From Protonemura montana (taxonomy: Eukaryota > Arthropoda > Insecta > Plecoptera > Nemouridae), in the NCBI GenBank assembly GCA_947568835.1, contig OX387603.1, positions 12,114,651 through 12,178,650 on the forward strand: DNA of 64,000 nt. The letters run 5' to 3'. Under the pieces are notes generated by a model. It was not told the DNA's origin and made no database searches. It saw nothing but the letters and a program-made list of their open reading frames with translations. Position 1 is the stretch's first letter; every line of letters begins with the position of its first letter. The translations under genes and the position numbers were made by a program. Positions 1 through 10,424 of this stretch are shown here, one piece after another.

Positions 1-404
1 AGAAAATGAAAATAAAATGTTGATTATAAGTCTTATTAAATGGACATAACTTCCAGGAGGCCTTGGCTTGTTCTCTATTCGATCTCTTTTAAAATTTTCC
101 AATAGGCCCAGGCCTATTTATGAAATTTGTTTTGAAGCATATTTTCTATTCAAAACATTCAAAATGTGGTACTTTCATTTTGTCAGTGTAGATAGTGGAT
201 TATAGATAGTAGATAGTAGATAGTGAAGATTTAAATAGTGGTTATTGAAGTTTTTTTTTCCTGCATCGACTTCGACATTAAAACTTTGAAATGTTATGTG
301 TTTGATGAGCGTAGCGAGCGAAACAATCCAACCCCATTTGCAATTTAAATCTATGCTTTAAATCATTTCACATGGTTGTCAACTTTTGGATTTGACTTCT
401 GAAA

Positions 405-797
405 TATGGGTGACCATAATACACATGACCAGTTCTGTTCGGGAGTGAGGCTAGAGGGTTGAAATTTAGTTCAGCAACTTAACTCGCCTTGCTTATCAAC
501 CTCTCGACAGCATGGATTTGCGGAGGAATCCTGTGGTTCGAGTTATACCGTCCTTCAATTTTTTCAATTGCTGTCAATTGTTCAATTGTTCAGGAGACGT
601 TAAGCCAGTGGTCCTATTGGTGCTCGTCGACAGGAGTAGGCCACATGAACCGGGTTTCCCCTCCTCCCTTCTTAATTAGGAAGGGAAATCATCATTCTCA
701 TCATCACTCACTCATTTACCGGTACTATTAGACCAGTGCCACATTGTCCGTTGTCAAAACAGTGCGTCTTTAAACGTCACTAATCAATCAATCAATC
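405..797 (+). mobile_element. 5S-rRNA-derived SINE copy, head-truncated
   Basis: Begins within the box C-like part of the head (TATGGGTGACCATAATACAC), continues through the shared body (CAACCTCTCGACAGCATGGA, GGGTTTCCCCTCCTCCCTTC, AGACCAGTGCCACA) and ends with an (AATC)n tail at 782-797. Body matches the copies at 7753-7361, 17300-16974 and 49160-49400. Confidence 0.8.
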
Positions 798-1696
798 TGC
801 TCTTATGATACACATCGCCATGGTTCCTGCGATGTGAGCAAGGACTTGTCGGGAGAGCAAGGATTTCACGGGAAATGAAAATAAAACATCCGCGCACACA
901 GGATTGGGAGCGTCTTTAGGCGAGACATAAAAAATATCTGCCGATCAAATTTACACGCAAGAAACTAGTTCTGGGTCGCTAAGAAGAAACGACAGTACAA
1001 GATTAGGCAGTGTGTGAATGGGCCGCCAAGCAAGTAGTCTCTGACAGGTCATTTCGGTCCAAACACCGGTTCTAGTTAAAACAGGTATGAAACGAGCGAC
1101 TGGAGCAGATCTTTTTGAGAATTGCTTGACCTCTCAAAATAAGATTTTTGTGTGAGCATATTCGGTTTTGTGTATGACATTGCTTGGTTGATATTGTGAA
1201 TGCGGACCCTTGGTTTGCTGATGGTGAAGGCTCTAAGGTATTTTTGACATATTAACTTCCGGTCCGTTGTCACTGTCATTAAGTTGCGCTGGCAAGATCG
1301 CACTACAACGCACTATATATCATATCTTGTAAAGGTTTGCAACAAGTTTTGCAACAAAAGTCAAAATATCACATATTTTTATCTTCCGACCGGTCCTATT
1401 TTGAGGCGTTGCCTATGCCTAAAATAAAAAAAATAAAAAAAAAATAATAATAAAAAATTGTGTCAAGTAGCTGGGAACGAGTGACGTTGTCAGGAAATTT
1501 AGTTTTCCTGTGAAAACTTTGAAGCAATTCGTGGTACGCGTGTGTGCCACGGGACTGCCGATACGTACGGTTAATCCAACCATGACAAGTTTCAACTGAA
1601 ATAATCGTCTAAAACGAGGCGAAAATTTGTCTCTTCGTACCAGGCGAGTAGCCGACAGAAGAGTATCGCCTGAAACCTACTGCATCGCTGTTCAAG

Positions 1697-1713
1697 TGAC
1701 GTCACAACACGTG
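1697..1713. promoter_or_regulatory. CRE plus E-box in the left arm
   Basis: TGACGTCA (1697-1704) followed by CACGTG (1708-1713). The pair is conserved in the right arm (6457-6464 and 6448-6453). Confidence 0.4.
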
Positions 1714-1959
1714 CTCGATCGACCCCGCCTCGTACTTCGATCGACTGAAGGTCGGCTCCCATTGGCTGACCGGTTTTCGAAGTGGATCGAGGTGATAACA
1801 GCAATGGCGTCCACGGCTGCTATCACAAACCAAATGTTTTCCAGGCATGCAGATACTGAACAACTGCAAATTCTCGTTCTTTAATTGCGGATGTTTATTT
1901 AGATTAATTTGAACTATGTTAGCATTTGTTAGATGTGAGTGTTCTTGACCAAATCATGT

Positions 1960-2236
1960 CACACAGCGGGTCCAATTGCGTACGAGCCCTCCTTGAATCG
2001 TCACACCGAACGGTTTGACGTGCTGAAAACACCGGTTCTCGTGAGAACACCGACGTTAAGCAACACTGCGCTGGGTCAGGTATTGGATGGGTGACCATCA
2101 TACACATGATTAGTTCTTTTCGGGAGAGAGGTCGGAGGAATGAAAGTTAGTACAGCAACTTCATTACCCTTGCTTATCAAACACTCGACTGCATGGATTT
2201 GTGGAGGAATCTTGCTGTTCGAGTTGTACCTTACTG
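1960..2236 (+). mobile_element. 5S-rRNA-derived SINE copy, 3'-truncated
   Basis: Positions about 2017-2110 align with internal 5S rRNA: ACACCGGTTCTCGTGAGA, then GTTAAGCAACACTG (box A region) and TATTGGATGGGTGACC (intermediate element and start of box C). The body follows but stops after the GGAGGAATCTTGCTGTTCGA segment, without tail. Confidence 0.82.
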
Positions 2237-3074
2237 AAAGCCTTCCTGGAAAATACCTAAATTTCAGCCGAACTACTCCATTTCTATTCTCACCGTTTTC
2301 AGAATGCTAAATGCCAGTTAAATAAGCAGGTTAAGATGAAAACAGAAGTATCTGATTAGGTGTAACCATGGGGATGAATCTCATAAATTAAGTTGGACAT
2401 ATTATAACTGCCCGTTGGAAGAAATTTTGCCAAAAGTTGTATATGCACTCCCAAGTAAATGTCATAAAGGAAAGAAATGAGATTCACAGTTTTGTCAAAG
2501 GTTGACAAACAAACCGTTTCCAAACTTTTAACTCTTGTTTATTTTTATCTTTTAAAGTATATGGGTTTAATGCTTATTGAATGGCAAACACTAAAATACG
2601 TGTAGGCAATTTTTATCACCAACCCATCCCTATGGGTTTTTATCTCCCATCCCTATGGGGTGGTAATACAATACTACCATGTACCAAGCTTGTTTACCTT
2701 ATTCAATGCGAAAGGATAAGATATGCTTCAAAAATCATTAATGACGGAAAAATATTAGATACAATAATTTAAAATCATCATGAACATAATATGAAACTGT
2801 TATAGACATAAATAATCAAAATAAAATAAAGACGGGTCGTCTTTTGAACGCTATGTCGTTATCGTCGCACGATTAGTGCTCAATTACACTAGTTTACCCC
2901 GAAGTTCTAAATTCACTGATGTCTACCACCCCTTTTGCTTGTATTTATAGCAAAATTGCATTGTTTCATCACTAAAAGTCATCTTTCAATTCACTGCCAT
3001 CCAAAAATGAACCGATGTCAGAAGGAATTTCTGTTCATTTGGTTTAACAAGTCACCTTTTTTCTTTGATTGTTT
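2237..3074. other. Unassigned AT-rich stretch between left arm and minisatellite
   Basis: Nothing recognisable: short open frames only, no repeats shared with the rest of the window that I can see. Confidence 0.5.
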
Positions 3075-3196
3075 GCTAGAACCACTGATTGGATTTATTT
3101 GCTAGAACCACTGATTGGATTTATTTGCTAGAACCACTGATTGGATTTATTTGCTAGAACCACTGATTGGATTTATTTGCTAGAACCACTGATTGG
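3075..3196 (+). repeat. 26-bp minisatellite, nearly 5 copies
   Basis: Unit GCTAGAACCACTGATTGGAT plus TTATTT begins at 3075, 3101, 3127, 3153 and 3179; the last copy is partial. The copies are identical, so expansion is recent. No coding role visible. Confidence 0.95.
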
Positions 3197-3371
3197 GTTG
3201 CAAGCATGCAAGAAAAAGTAGTATATAGTATGTTAAGAGCATAAATTTGTGTGCACCCTGTGGTTAATTTCAGGGTGACAGCGAGTGGACGCCGTCCACC
3301 CACCTAATTACTTTCGAAATGGCTTTTATTTTTATTTTTCCGTGTCATTGCGCTGTTCTAATTTACTTACA

Positions 3372-3655
3372 GTGCAGACGATACTGAACCATGACAAGAC
3401 AGCAGTTATAAGATTTCAGGGGAAGTTTGAAACAGTCATTGGTGATCAATTTTTTATGAATGACAAATGCATTACGGAAGTAAAGTAATCTAAATTTCTT
3501 GGAGTTTATATTGACAACGATTTAAGATGGAGATCACATATTGACATGTTATGTAAAAAAATAACATCTAACTGTTTTCTTTTTAAAAAGCTAATGGACC
3601 TTATTACATTTAGTATGGTAAGATACAGTTTATTTTTCACATATCCAAGCACATC
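3372..3655 (+). mobile_element. Non-LTR reverse transcriptase fragment, 5' piece
   Basis: Reads LNHDKTAVIRF, an in-frame stop at 3486-3488, then SKFLGVYIDNDLRWRSHIDM and SNCFLFKKLMDL. This aligns with the same region of the minus-strand element. It continues at about 4805 after the inserted element. Dead copy. Confidence 0.8.
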
Positions 3656-3660
3656 TTGGA

Positions 3661-4804
3661 TATGGTTTATTGTTTATTGTTTATTGTTTTGTTGTTCGAT
3701 TGATCTTAAAAGATATGAACATGTCAATAAAAATATTTACATAAAGCCTTATTTCTAACATAAAAATGTAAACATTCAATGTCAATATACATAACACTTA
3801 AAACTATACACCTAAAACTAGCTATCTAAAGTTATCATTTTAAAATCTAAAAATTCTTGGATCGAATAAAAACAATGTTCAATAAGAAAATATTTAAAGC
3901 AATTTTTAAAGCTGCTTCTTTTTGTTTCTTTTATTGTTTTTGGCAGTCCATTGTAAAGTCTATAGCCCCAGTCAAGCGGGGCTTTCTGAGCTCTTGATTT
4001 GCTAGTATCATCGATTCTTATGTTCCTCTTTGCTCTCGTGTTGTGCTCGTGGACCGTCTCGTTCGTTCTTACAAGGCTCATGTGATCAATCGTGTATATA
4101 ATTGCAGAGTATATGAACAAACTGGGCAGAGTCATAATTGAAATTTTTTTGAATAGCGGCTTGCATGAGTCCTTAATGTACACCGGAGCACAAGGGTTTG
4201 TGCTTGCGTTAGCCATGTCTCTCAGGGCGCGTTTTTGTAATATAAAGAGGCGACGTGTGTGTGGAGACGCTCCCCAAAGGATAATACCGTATAACAGCAA
4301 TGATTGCACATGGGCAAAGTAGATTTGTTTAACTACGTCCAAGGATACTAAGCCCATCATTTTTTTAATTAAGAAACATCTAGATGATATTTTAGTACTT
4401 AGACTACTTATATGCGCTTCCCAATTTAAATTGTTATCTATTATAAGACCCAGGAATTTAGTATTACATTCTTCTTTCAGACTTTTTTTTTCAAGTTTTA
4501 CAAGAAGACTAATGAGTTTATCAATTTGATTTGGCCGGAAACGCATGAACGCCGACTTGTTTTTGTTTAGGAAGAGCCCATTTAAACTGCACCACGTTTC
4601 CATCTGTCCCACAGCAGTATCAACTCGCTTAAACTGATCATCTCTCCCTGTGATTATGAGGTGGGTCGTGTCGTCTGCATATATAGTTAGGACTCCTTCA
4701 GTCACCTTGTTTGGGAGGTCCGTAGTGAAAAGGTTGAAAAACATAGGCGATAAGTTTGACCCTTGGGGCAATCCTACCGTTAGGGTAATTACTGTTGACA
4801 TTAC
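3661..4804 (-). mobile_element. 5'-truncated non-LTR retrotransposon inserted in another one
   Basis: The open frame 4801-3818 encodes the 3' part of a reverse transcriptase: GLPQGSNLSPMFFNLFTTDL, the catalytic YADDT box, then KFLGLIIDNNLNWEAHIS and VQSLLLYGIILWGASP, as in Jockey/CR1-like LINEs. The fingers, the endonuclease and ORF1 are missing. The 3' end carries a short tail of AATAAAC units (plus-strand TTTATTG repeats at 3666-3690). It splits a related plus-strand element at about 3650/4805. Inactive. Confidence 0.88.
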
Positions 4805-5400
4805 ATTCTGACCCTTGCTATTCAGACATACTATCTGTTTGCGGTATTGTTCTGTAGAGTTGGTCCCCTTACACGAAAAGGCTATTTAAAATCCAAAAAC
4901 GTGCTGTGAGATTCATGATAAGAGCAAGCCGGGACCCTTGTGCAGAATTTTATTACAAGGACTCCTGTGTCTTATTTTTTAGAAAACTAGAAATTTTATC
5001 TCTTCCATGTTTGTACATATATAGTACTATTATTTATTTAATTGACAACTGTAAATACATTCAAACCATTGACGCTACTGATTATGACTTAAGAAATAAG
5101 AAAGGTGTACGCCACCGCACTCATAAAATTAAGAAATGGTCAAGGGGGCCCCTAGAGATGGGTGCCACACTGTTCAACAAGCTACCAGAAAACATTAAAG
5201 CTAAAGAGGGCCCGGCGTTAAAAAATGCACTAAAATCTTATCTTCTAAGTAATTGTTTTTATTCAGTTGACGAGTACTTAAATAACAAAGATGTATGTTA
5301 ACCTTATTTTGTATACTGTCTAAAAGTGTAATTGTTCCTCTGACGTTCCTGAAATTACTATGTAATCAATTATGGAAAAATGACAAATAAATAAATAAAT
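4805..5400 (+). mobile_element. Non-LTR reverse transcriptase fragment, 3' piece
   Basis: Continues the interrupted plus-strand element: a frame with TAG where the relative has Trp (CGIVL-stop-SWSP), then TKRLFKIQKRAVRFMIRASR and the open C-terminus to the TAA at 5299-5301 (GATLFNKLPENIKAKEGPAL, YLLSNCFYSVDEYL). Ends in an AAAT tail at about 5384-5400. Confidence 0.83.
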
Positions 5401-5629
5401 ATACCATTTTATTTTGTACAAACTTGCGATTTATAAGTTGGACAGAATTCCTTCCGATCCCGTTGTTTCGGGCAAATGTTTTGGTCAAAAGATGTAAGCA
5501 GGATTGCCTTGGAATTCCAACCCCCAACTCCTCGTGCGAGCAGAGGTAAGCAACGTTAGTTGATCGATCTTTTTAACAATTTATTTCCAGGAAGAAACAA
5601 TGGCACTAGCAGGGAAATTTAGAATTACT

Positions 5630-5958
5630 GAGGTAACCCTCGCGCACAATCTTTCCGTGAATTACCATTTCCTCTCCTTTGTCCTCCCGGAATGTGCCCT
5701 ATTGTTTTAAAAACCGCGTCAGTCACTTGCACTGTTTGCCTCTCATTTCTTTAGACATTTCCACAAATTGGAGGGTAATATTTCGAGTATTTTACTGAAA
5801 CAGATAAAATTTGATGGATTCAAATTCATGTAGGATGGTTACGTACTCTTCGGGTAAGTCTCATTTGAGTTGCACAAAGTCTTTTTGCCGACAATAAACC
5901 ACAACTATCAACCAATGATTCCACTATACTACCTATACTTACAGAAAACAAAAAGAGC
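5630..5958 (+). repeat. Dispersed repeat, copy 1
   Basis: About 320 bp that recurs in direct orientation at 12265-12586. Both begin GAGGTAACCCTCGCG, share CCTCTCCTTTGTCCTCCCGG and TTCATGTAGGATGGTTACGT, and end CAACTATCAACCAATGATTC plus an A-rich end. This copy abuts a 24-base C tract and then the right inverted-repeat arm. Confidence 0.9.
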
Positions 5959-6015
5959 TACCCCCCCCCCCCCCCCCCCCCCCCACCCACTACACACAAA
6001 AAATATCGGAGGAAT

Positions 6016-6225
6016 TTTCATTCCTCCGACCTCTCTCCCGAACATAACTGATCATGTGTATGATGGTCACCCATCCAATACCTGACCCAGCGCAATGTTG
6101 CTTAACGTCGATGATCTCACGAGAACTGGTGTTTCCAGCACGCCAAACCGTTCGGTGTGACGAATCAAGGAGGGCTCGTACGCAATTGGACCCGCTGTGT
6201 GACTTGATTTGGTCAAGAACACTCA
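6016..6225 (-). mobile_element. 5S-rRNA-derived SINE head in the right arm
   Basis: Reverse complement of the copy at 1960-2145, with the 5S-like part at about 6145-6052. The element is cut at the inner edge of the inverted-repeat arm, so the body is missing here. Confidence 0.8.
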
Positions 6226-6447
6226 CATCTAACAAATGCTAACATAGTTCAAATTAATCTAATTAAACATCCGCAATTAAAGAACGAGAATTTGCAGTTG
6301 TTTAGCATCTGCATGCCTGGAAAACAGTTGGCCGGTGATAGCAGCCGTGGACGCCATTGCTGTTATCACCTCAATCCACTTCGAAAACCGGTCAGCCAAT
6401 GGGAGCCGACCTTCAGTCGATCGAAGTACGAGGCGGGGTCGATCGAG

Positions 6448-6464
6448 CACGTGTTGTGACGTCA
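6448..6464. promoter_or_regulatory. E-box plus CRE in the right arm
   Basis: Mirror of the left-arm pair: CACGTG at 6448-6453 and TGACGTCA at 6457-6464, both unmutated. Confidence 0.4.
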
Positions 6465-7360
6465 CTTGCACAGCGATGCAGTAGGTTTCAGGCGATACTC
6501 TTCAGTCGGCTACTCGCCTGGTACGAAGAGACAAATTTTCGCCTCGTTTTAGACGATTATTTCAGTTGAAACTTGTCATGGTTGGATTAACCGTACGTAT
6601 AGGCAGTCCCGTGGCACTCACGCGTACCACGAGTTGCTTCAAAGTTTTCACAGTAAAACTAAATTTCCTGACAACGTCACTCGTTCCCAGAAACTTGACA
6701 CAATTTTTTATTATTATTATTTTTTTATTTTTTTTATTTTAGGCATAGGCAACGCTTCGAAACAGGACCGGTCGGAAGATAAAAATATGTGATATTTTGA
6801 CTTTTGTGGCAAAACTTGTTGCAAACCTTTACAAGATATGATATATAGTGCGTTGTAGTGCGATCTTGCCAGCGCAACTTAATGACAGTGCCAACGGACC
6901 GGAAGTTAATATGTCAAAAATACCTTAGGGCCTTCACCATCAGCGAACCAAGGGTCCGCATTCACAATATCAACCAAGCAATGTCATACACAAAACCGAA
7001 TATGCTCACACAAAAATCTTATTTTGAGACGTCAAGCAATTCTCAAAAAGATCTGCTCCAGTCGCTCGTTTCATACCTGTTTTAACTAGAACCTGTGTTT
7101 GGACCGAAACGACCTGTCAGAGACTACTTGCTTGGCGGCCCATTCACGCACTGCTTAATCTTGTACTGCCGTTTCTTCTGAGCGACCCAGAACTAGTTTC
7201 TTGCGTGTAAATTTGATCGGAAGATATTTTTCTTGTCTCGCCTAAAGACGGTCCCAATCCCTGTGCGCGGATGCTTTATTTTCATGACCCGTGAAATCCT
7301 TGCTCTCCCGACAAGTCCTTGCTCACATCGCAGGAACCAGCGATGTGTATCATAAGAGCA

Positions 7361-7753
7361 GATTGATTGATTGATTAGTGACGTTTAACGACGCACTGTT
7401 TTGACAACGGACAATGTGGCACTGGTCTAATAGTACCGGTAAATGAGTGAGTGATAATGAGAATGATGATTTCCCTTCCTAATTAAGAAGGGAGGAGGGG
7501 AAACCCGGTTCATGTGGCCTACTCCTGTCGACGAGCACCAATAGGACCACTGGCTTAACGTCTCCTGAACAATTGAACAATTGACAGCAATTGAAAAAAT
7601 TGAAGGACGGTATAACTCGAACCACAGGATTCCTCCACAAATCCATGCTGTCGAGAGGTTGATAAGTAAGGCGAGTTCAGTTGCTAAACTAACTTTCAAC
7701 CCTCTAACCTCTCTCCAGAACAGAACTGGTCATGTGTATTATGGTCACCCATA
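7361..7753 (-). mobile_element. 5S-rRNA-derived SINE copy, head-truncated, right arm
   Basis: Mirror of 405-797 within the right arm. Its (AATC)n tail reads as GATT repeats at 7361-7377 on the plus strand. Confidence 0.8.
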
Positions 7754-7928
7754 TTTCAGAAGTCAAATCCAAAAGTTGACAACCATGTGAAATGATTTAA
7801 AGCATAGATTTAAATTGCAAATGGGGTTGGATTGTTTCGCTCGCTACGCTCATCAAACACATAATATTTCAAAGTTTTAATGTCGAAGTCGATGCAGGAA
7901 AAAAAAACTTCAATAACCACTATTTAAA

Positions 7929-8892
7929 GGTCAAATTAAGTTGCAGGAGCCATTTTTTTTAAATTTATGTGAGAAATTTACAGGTTTCACAGCTGTTGCC
8001 AATTGCCATTATGAACTGTTTCCAGCATCCAACTGCAGGTAGGTACATGTGTTTAGCAGATTCAGTTACCAGTTGAGCTTCGTCTTGGGAAGAACTACAC
8101 CAGTAAGTATCTGAGACACTCCAATAATTGCTTTGCTAGTTCCAATTGCTAGTTCGATTGTTTAATTGTTCAGTTGTTAAGTTTGCAAGTGAAGTGTTTA
8201 TTGTGCGTGTGCATGTGATTGTACGTTATGTAAAAAATTGTCGTAACTCTTAAAGGCGGTGTATACAAATATAATTCGTAAAAGTGATTGAGCTTTCCAT
8301 TATTTCCCAAGATTATTTCCAAAAATAATGAATGTAACGAACAAAAAAATTATTATTCGTTTAGAAACTTCGACGTATTTTCTGAATTACAAAAAAATTG
8401 ACTTGATAAAGGTTTGAAAAAATAATTACCTATGTCTACCCGCACACCCCTTTTGAAGACGCCAACGAAGAAAATATGAGTACAATTAACTAAATTAATC
8501 AGGATATGATCGAACAGCTCAAGATATCGATACTTGTTCTGTGCGATTTACTCTGAAGTTTTACTGTCACACGTTAAATACTTCATTATTGCTTTTGAAT
8601 TGTTCGGTGTCCCACGCTAATGGGGTTATCGGAAGGGGTTGGGAATTTGGACGTTTATGATATGATTACCCTTTTTAAGCCAAACTTTGTTTTTGTTTTA
8701 TAAGTCAGAAAATACTTGGAAGTTTTTAAACGAATGATGAATTCTTTTTTTTTTATGATTTTCATATTTACCACGTATTTAATTCACGTGGTCGTGTCCA
8801 CGTGCAGCAGGTATCGAGTTTGCTCCCCGTTCAAGGAGGGATTTTTGTTATCAACTCTAGGGATACGTTGGAAGATTCGAACTGCGTTCTTC
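7929..8892. other. Unassigned AT-rich stretch
   Basis: No coding frame or repeat recognised between the right arm and the LINE-type tail. Confidence 0.5.
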
Positions 8893-9240
8893 GAAGTCGA
8901 TTGATTGATTGATTTCCTTTATTGGCTAAAATAAAAAAAAACTTTTAAAAGCCATGAATCTCGTTAGGGATCGTCAGGATAGTAAATAAAAGGAATATTA
9001 ATAATATACAGTCATAATAATAATGATATTAATCATTCTTATGATATAGTGGTAATACTATGTGCGGTAGGAACATAACTTCAAACTATGATACTAATAT
9101 AGTAACAATACTTATGATAAAATAACTTTATAATAATGGTATTAATAGGAAATAAATTGTTTGGTGCTAAAAGTAATGAATAAAACAATTTATGAAGTAT
9201 GAAATCAGGTCCTTTGCTGTTAATCATAAGTCGGTATATT
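8893..9240 (-). mobile_element. Probable LINE-type 3' end with AATC tail
   Basis: Read on the minus strand, AT-rich sequence leads to CCAATAAAGGAAATCAATCA ATCAATC: a polyadenylation-like AATAAA followed at once by the same (AATC)n tail used by the 5S-type SINEs. No coding part is visible, so the 5' limit is a guess. Confidence 0.4.
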
Positions 9241-9264
9241 TATTTAATCATAAAAGTCAAAAAA

Positions 9265-9340
9265 GTCTCCGGATTCGAACCTGGTCTGCTGTTAATACGA
9301 CCTCAGCGACGCAATGACTTCACCACTGAGCTACGAGGCC
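9265..9340 (-). mobile_element. tRNA-derived SINE head
   Basis: On the minus strand: GGCCTCGTAGCTCAGTGGTG (box A-like), then CCAGGTTCGAATCC (box B). The acceptor and T stems do not pair fully, and the sequence runs on into T-rich DNA, so this is a SINE head rather than a tRNA gene. Confidence 0.6.
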
Positions 9341-9518
9341 GGTGATGGTGGACGGAAACAAAACTGACATATTTTGCATTATATTTATATATGATTAAAA
9401 GGAAGGGATTGCAGTGTTCATTTTTGCATTTCTTTTGGGCAACTATTTATCAGCTAGTTGTTACCATTTTGCTACATTGATTAGTTGTCGTAACAAAAGT
9501 ATTTCTTGCACCGTTATT

Positions 9519-9693
9519 GCCGCGGCATGTTGAACTGGTGCTATTTCAATTTCTTCGATGCTTCGTCACGGCAGGAACATGTTCACATCCATGTTAAAAA
9601 TCATTTTTAACAATTTTGTGCACGGTGTGAACATGTTCCTGCCGTGACTTAGCATCGAATAAGTTTACCTATCACCAGTTCAACATGCCACAG
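9519..9693. repeat. Short foldback element
   Basis: Arms 9519-9590 and 9625-9693 are reverse complements (GCATGTTGAACTGGTG at the outer end, CACGGCAGGAACATGTTCAC at the inner end) around a 34-base loop. Lies among tRNA-like SINE heads. Non-autonomous foldback/MITE is the likely nature. Confidence 0.8.
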
Positions 9694-9890
9694 CAAAAAT
9701 GTTGCACGACATAATATTAAAGATAAATTAAGACATGCAGTCTTAAACCGTACGCCAAAAAAAGGAAACGAGTTCCTCGCGGACACTTAAACCAGGTGCT
9801 AAAAGTTCTGACTTCCCTTTGTAACGAAGCATTGCATCTTCTTTCGAAAAAAAACTTCAACGCACATCTGGGACGTGAAATAAAAATTTG

Positions 9891-9956
9891 GTCCGGATTT
9901 GAACCTCAGCCCCCATCGATAACGACCTGACAGCTTTGCCACACGACCACGAGGCC
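9891..9956 (-). mobile_element. tRNA-derived SINE head
   Basis: Minus strand begins GGCCTCGTGGTCGTGTGGCA and has GAGGTTCAAATCCGGACC as box B. Similar at both ends to the head at 9340-9265, degenerate in between. Confidence 0.55.
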
Positions 9957-10303
9957 AACGTTAGCAGCTGGAGGTTTTTGTGATATATAAATTGCATAAT
10001 TACGACAATAAAACGGAGAATTATTTCCAAGATTTCAAGCTGTATCCGATCCACAGGGGAAGCATACTTAGCATTATTTCGGGCGGACCACTCCCGGCGC
10101 TTGACTTTGAGTGCATGCCCTGAGCGCCAGGAGCGCTCGGCATTGCCGAGGGTCTTTCCCACAAACTCACACCTATCTCCGTTCGCTTCGCATGGGTAAA
10201 GCAGGGGTATAGGAAGAGTTTGAGTGAGACCAATCGTACACGCTTGCTTCAATCAGCACCATTAGGCATAATCTGATATCTGCAAAAGTTTCCATCGCAG
10301 TTG

Positions 10304-10362
10304 GTGACTGGGTTCGAACCCGGTATCTCAGGTTTGGCCGACTACGTATACAACCAGGTTAT
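10304..10362 (-). mobile_element. tRNA-like fragment with box B
   Basis: Minus strand GATACCGGGTTCGAACCCAG is an excellent T-arm (stem CCGGG/CCCAG approximately) preceded by an anticodon-like region, but box A is unrecognisable. Confidence 0.4.
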
Positions 10363-10424
10363 GCATTAGTCTCCATCTGATTACCATCATGATCTTTTCA
10401 ACACTTTCAGTTGTAAAAATTTCC

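Larger units (their letters stand above)
230..2145 (+). repeat. Left arm of a 1.9 kb long inverted repeat
   Basis: Reverse complement of 6016-7928 over its whole length with only scattered mismatches and small indels. The order from outside in is a unique 170 bp, a 5S-type SINE lacking its head (405-797), about 1.15 kb of unassigned sequence, then the head of a second 5S-type SINE (from about 1960). Outside 230 and inside 2145 the similarity ends abruptly. Confidence 0.93.
6016..7928 (-). repeat. Right arm of a 1.9 kb long inverted repeat
   Basis: Mirror of 230-2145. Its inner edge carries a small foldback (6006-6014 against 6021-6029) not present in the left arm, and lies next to a C tract (5961-5984). 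Open frames in both arms are the same frames read in opposite directions and show no protein family. Confidence 0.93.

Noticed and set aside
1592..1884. Open frames in the 1.9 kb arms as genes
   Set aside because: Overlapping frames on both strands, no family resemblance, and they cross SINE and repeat borders.
2017..2110. A 5S rRNA gene
   Set aside because: Only the internal part aligns; both ends of 5S, including the pairing 5' and 3' termini, are missing and a non-5S body follows in every copy.
9265..9340. A functional tRNA gene
   Set aside because: Box A and box B are present, but the acceptor and T stems do not pair and no discriminator or terminator is correctly placed.
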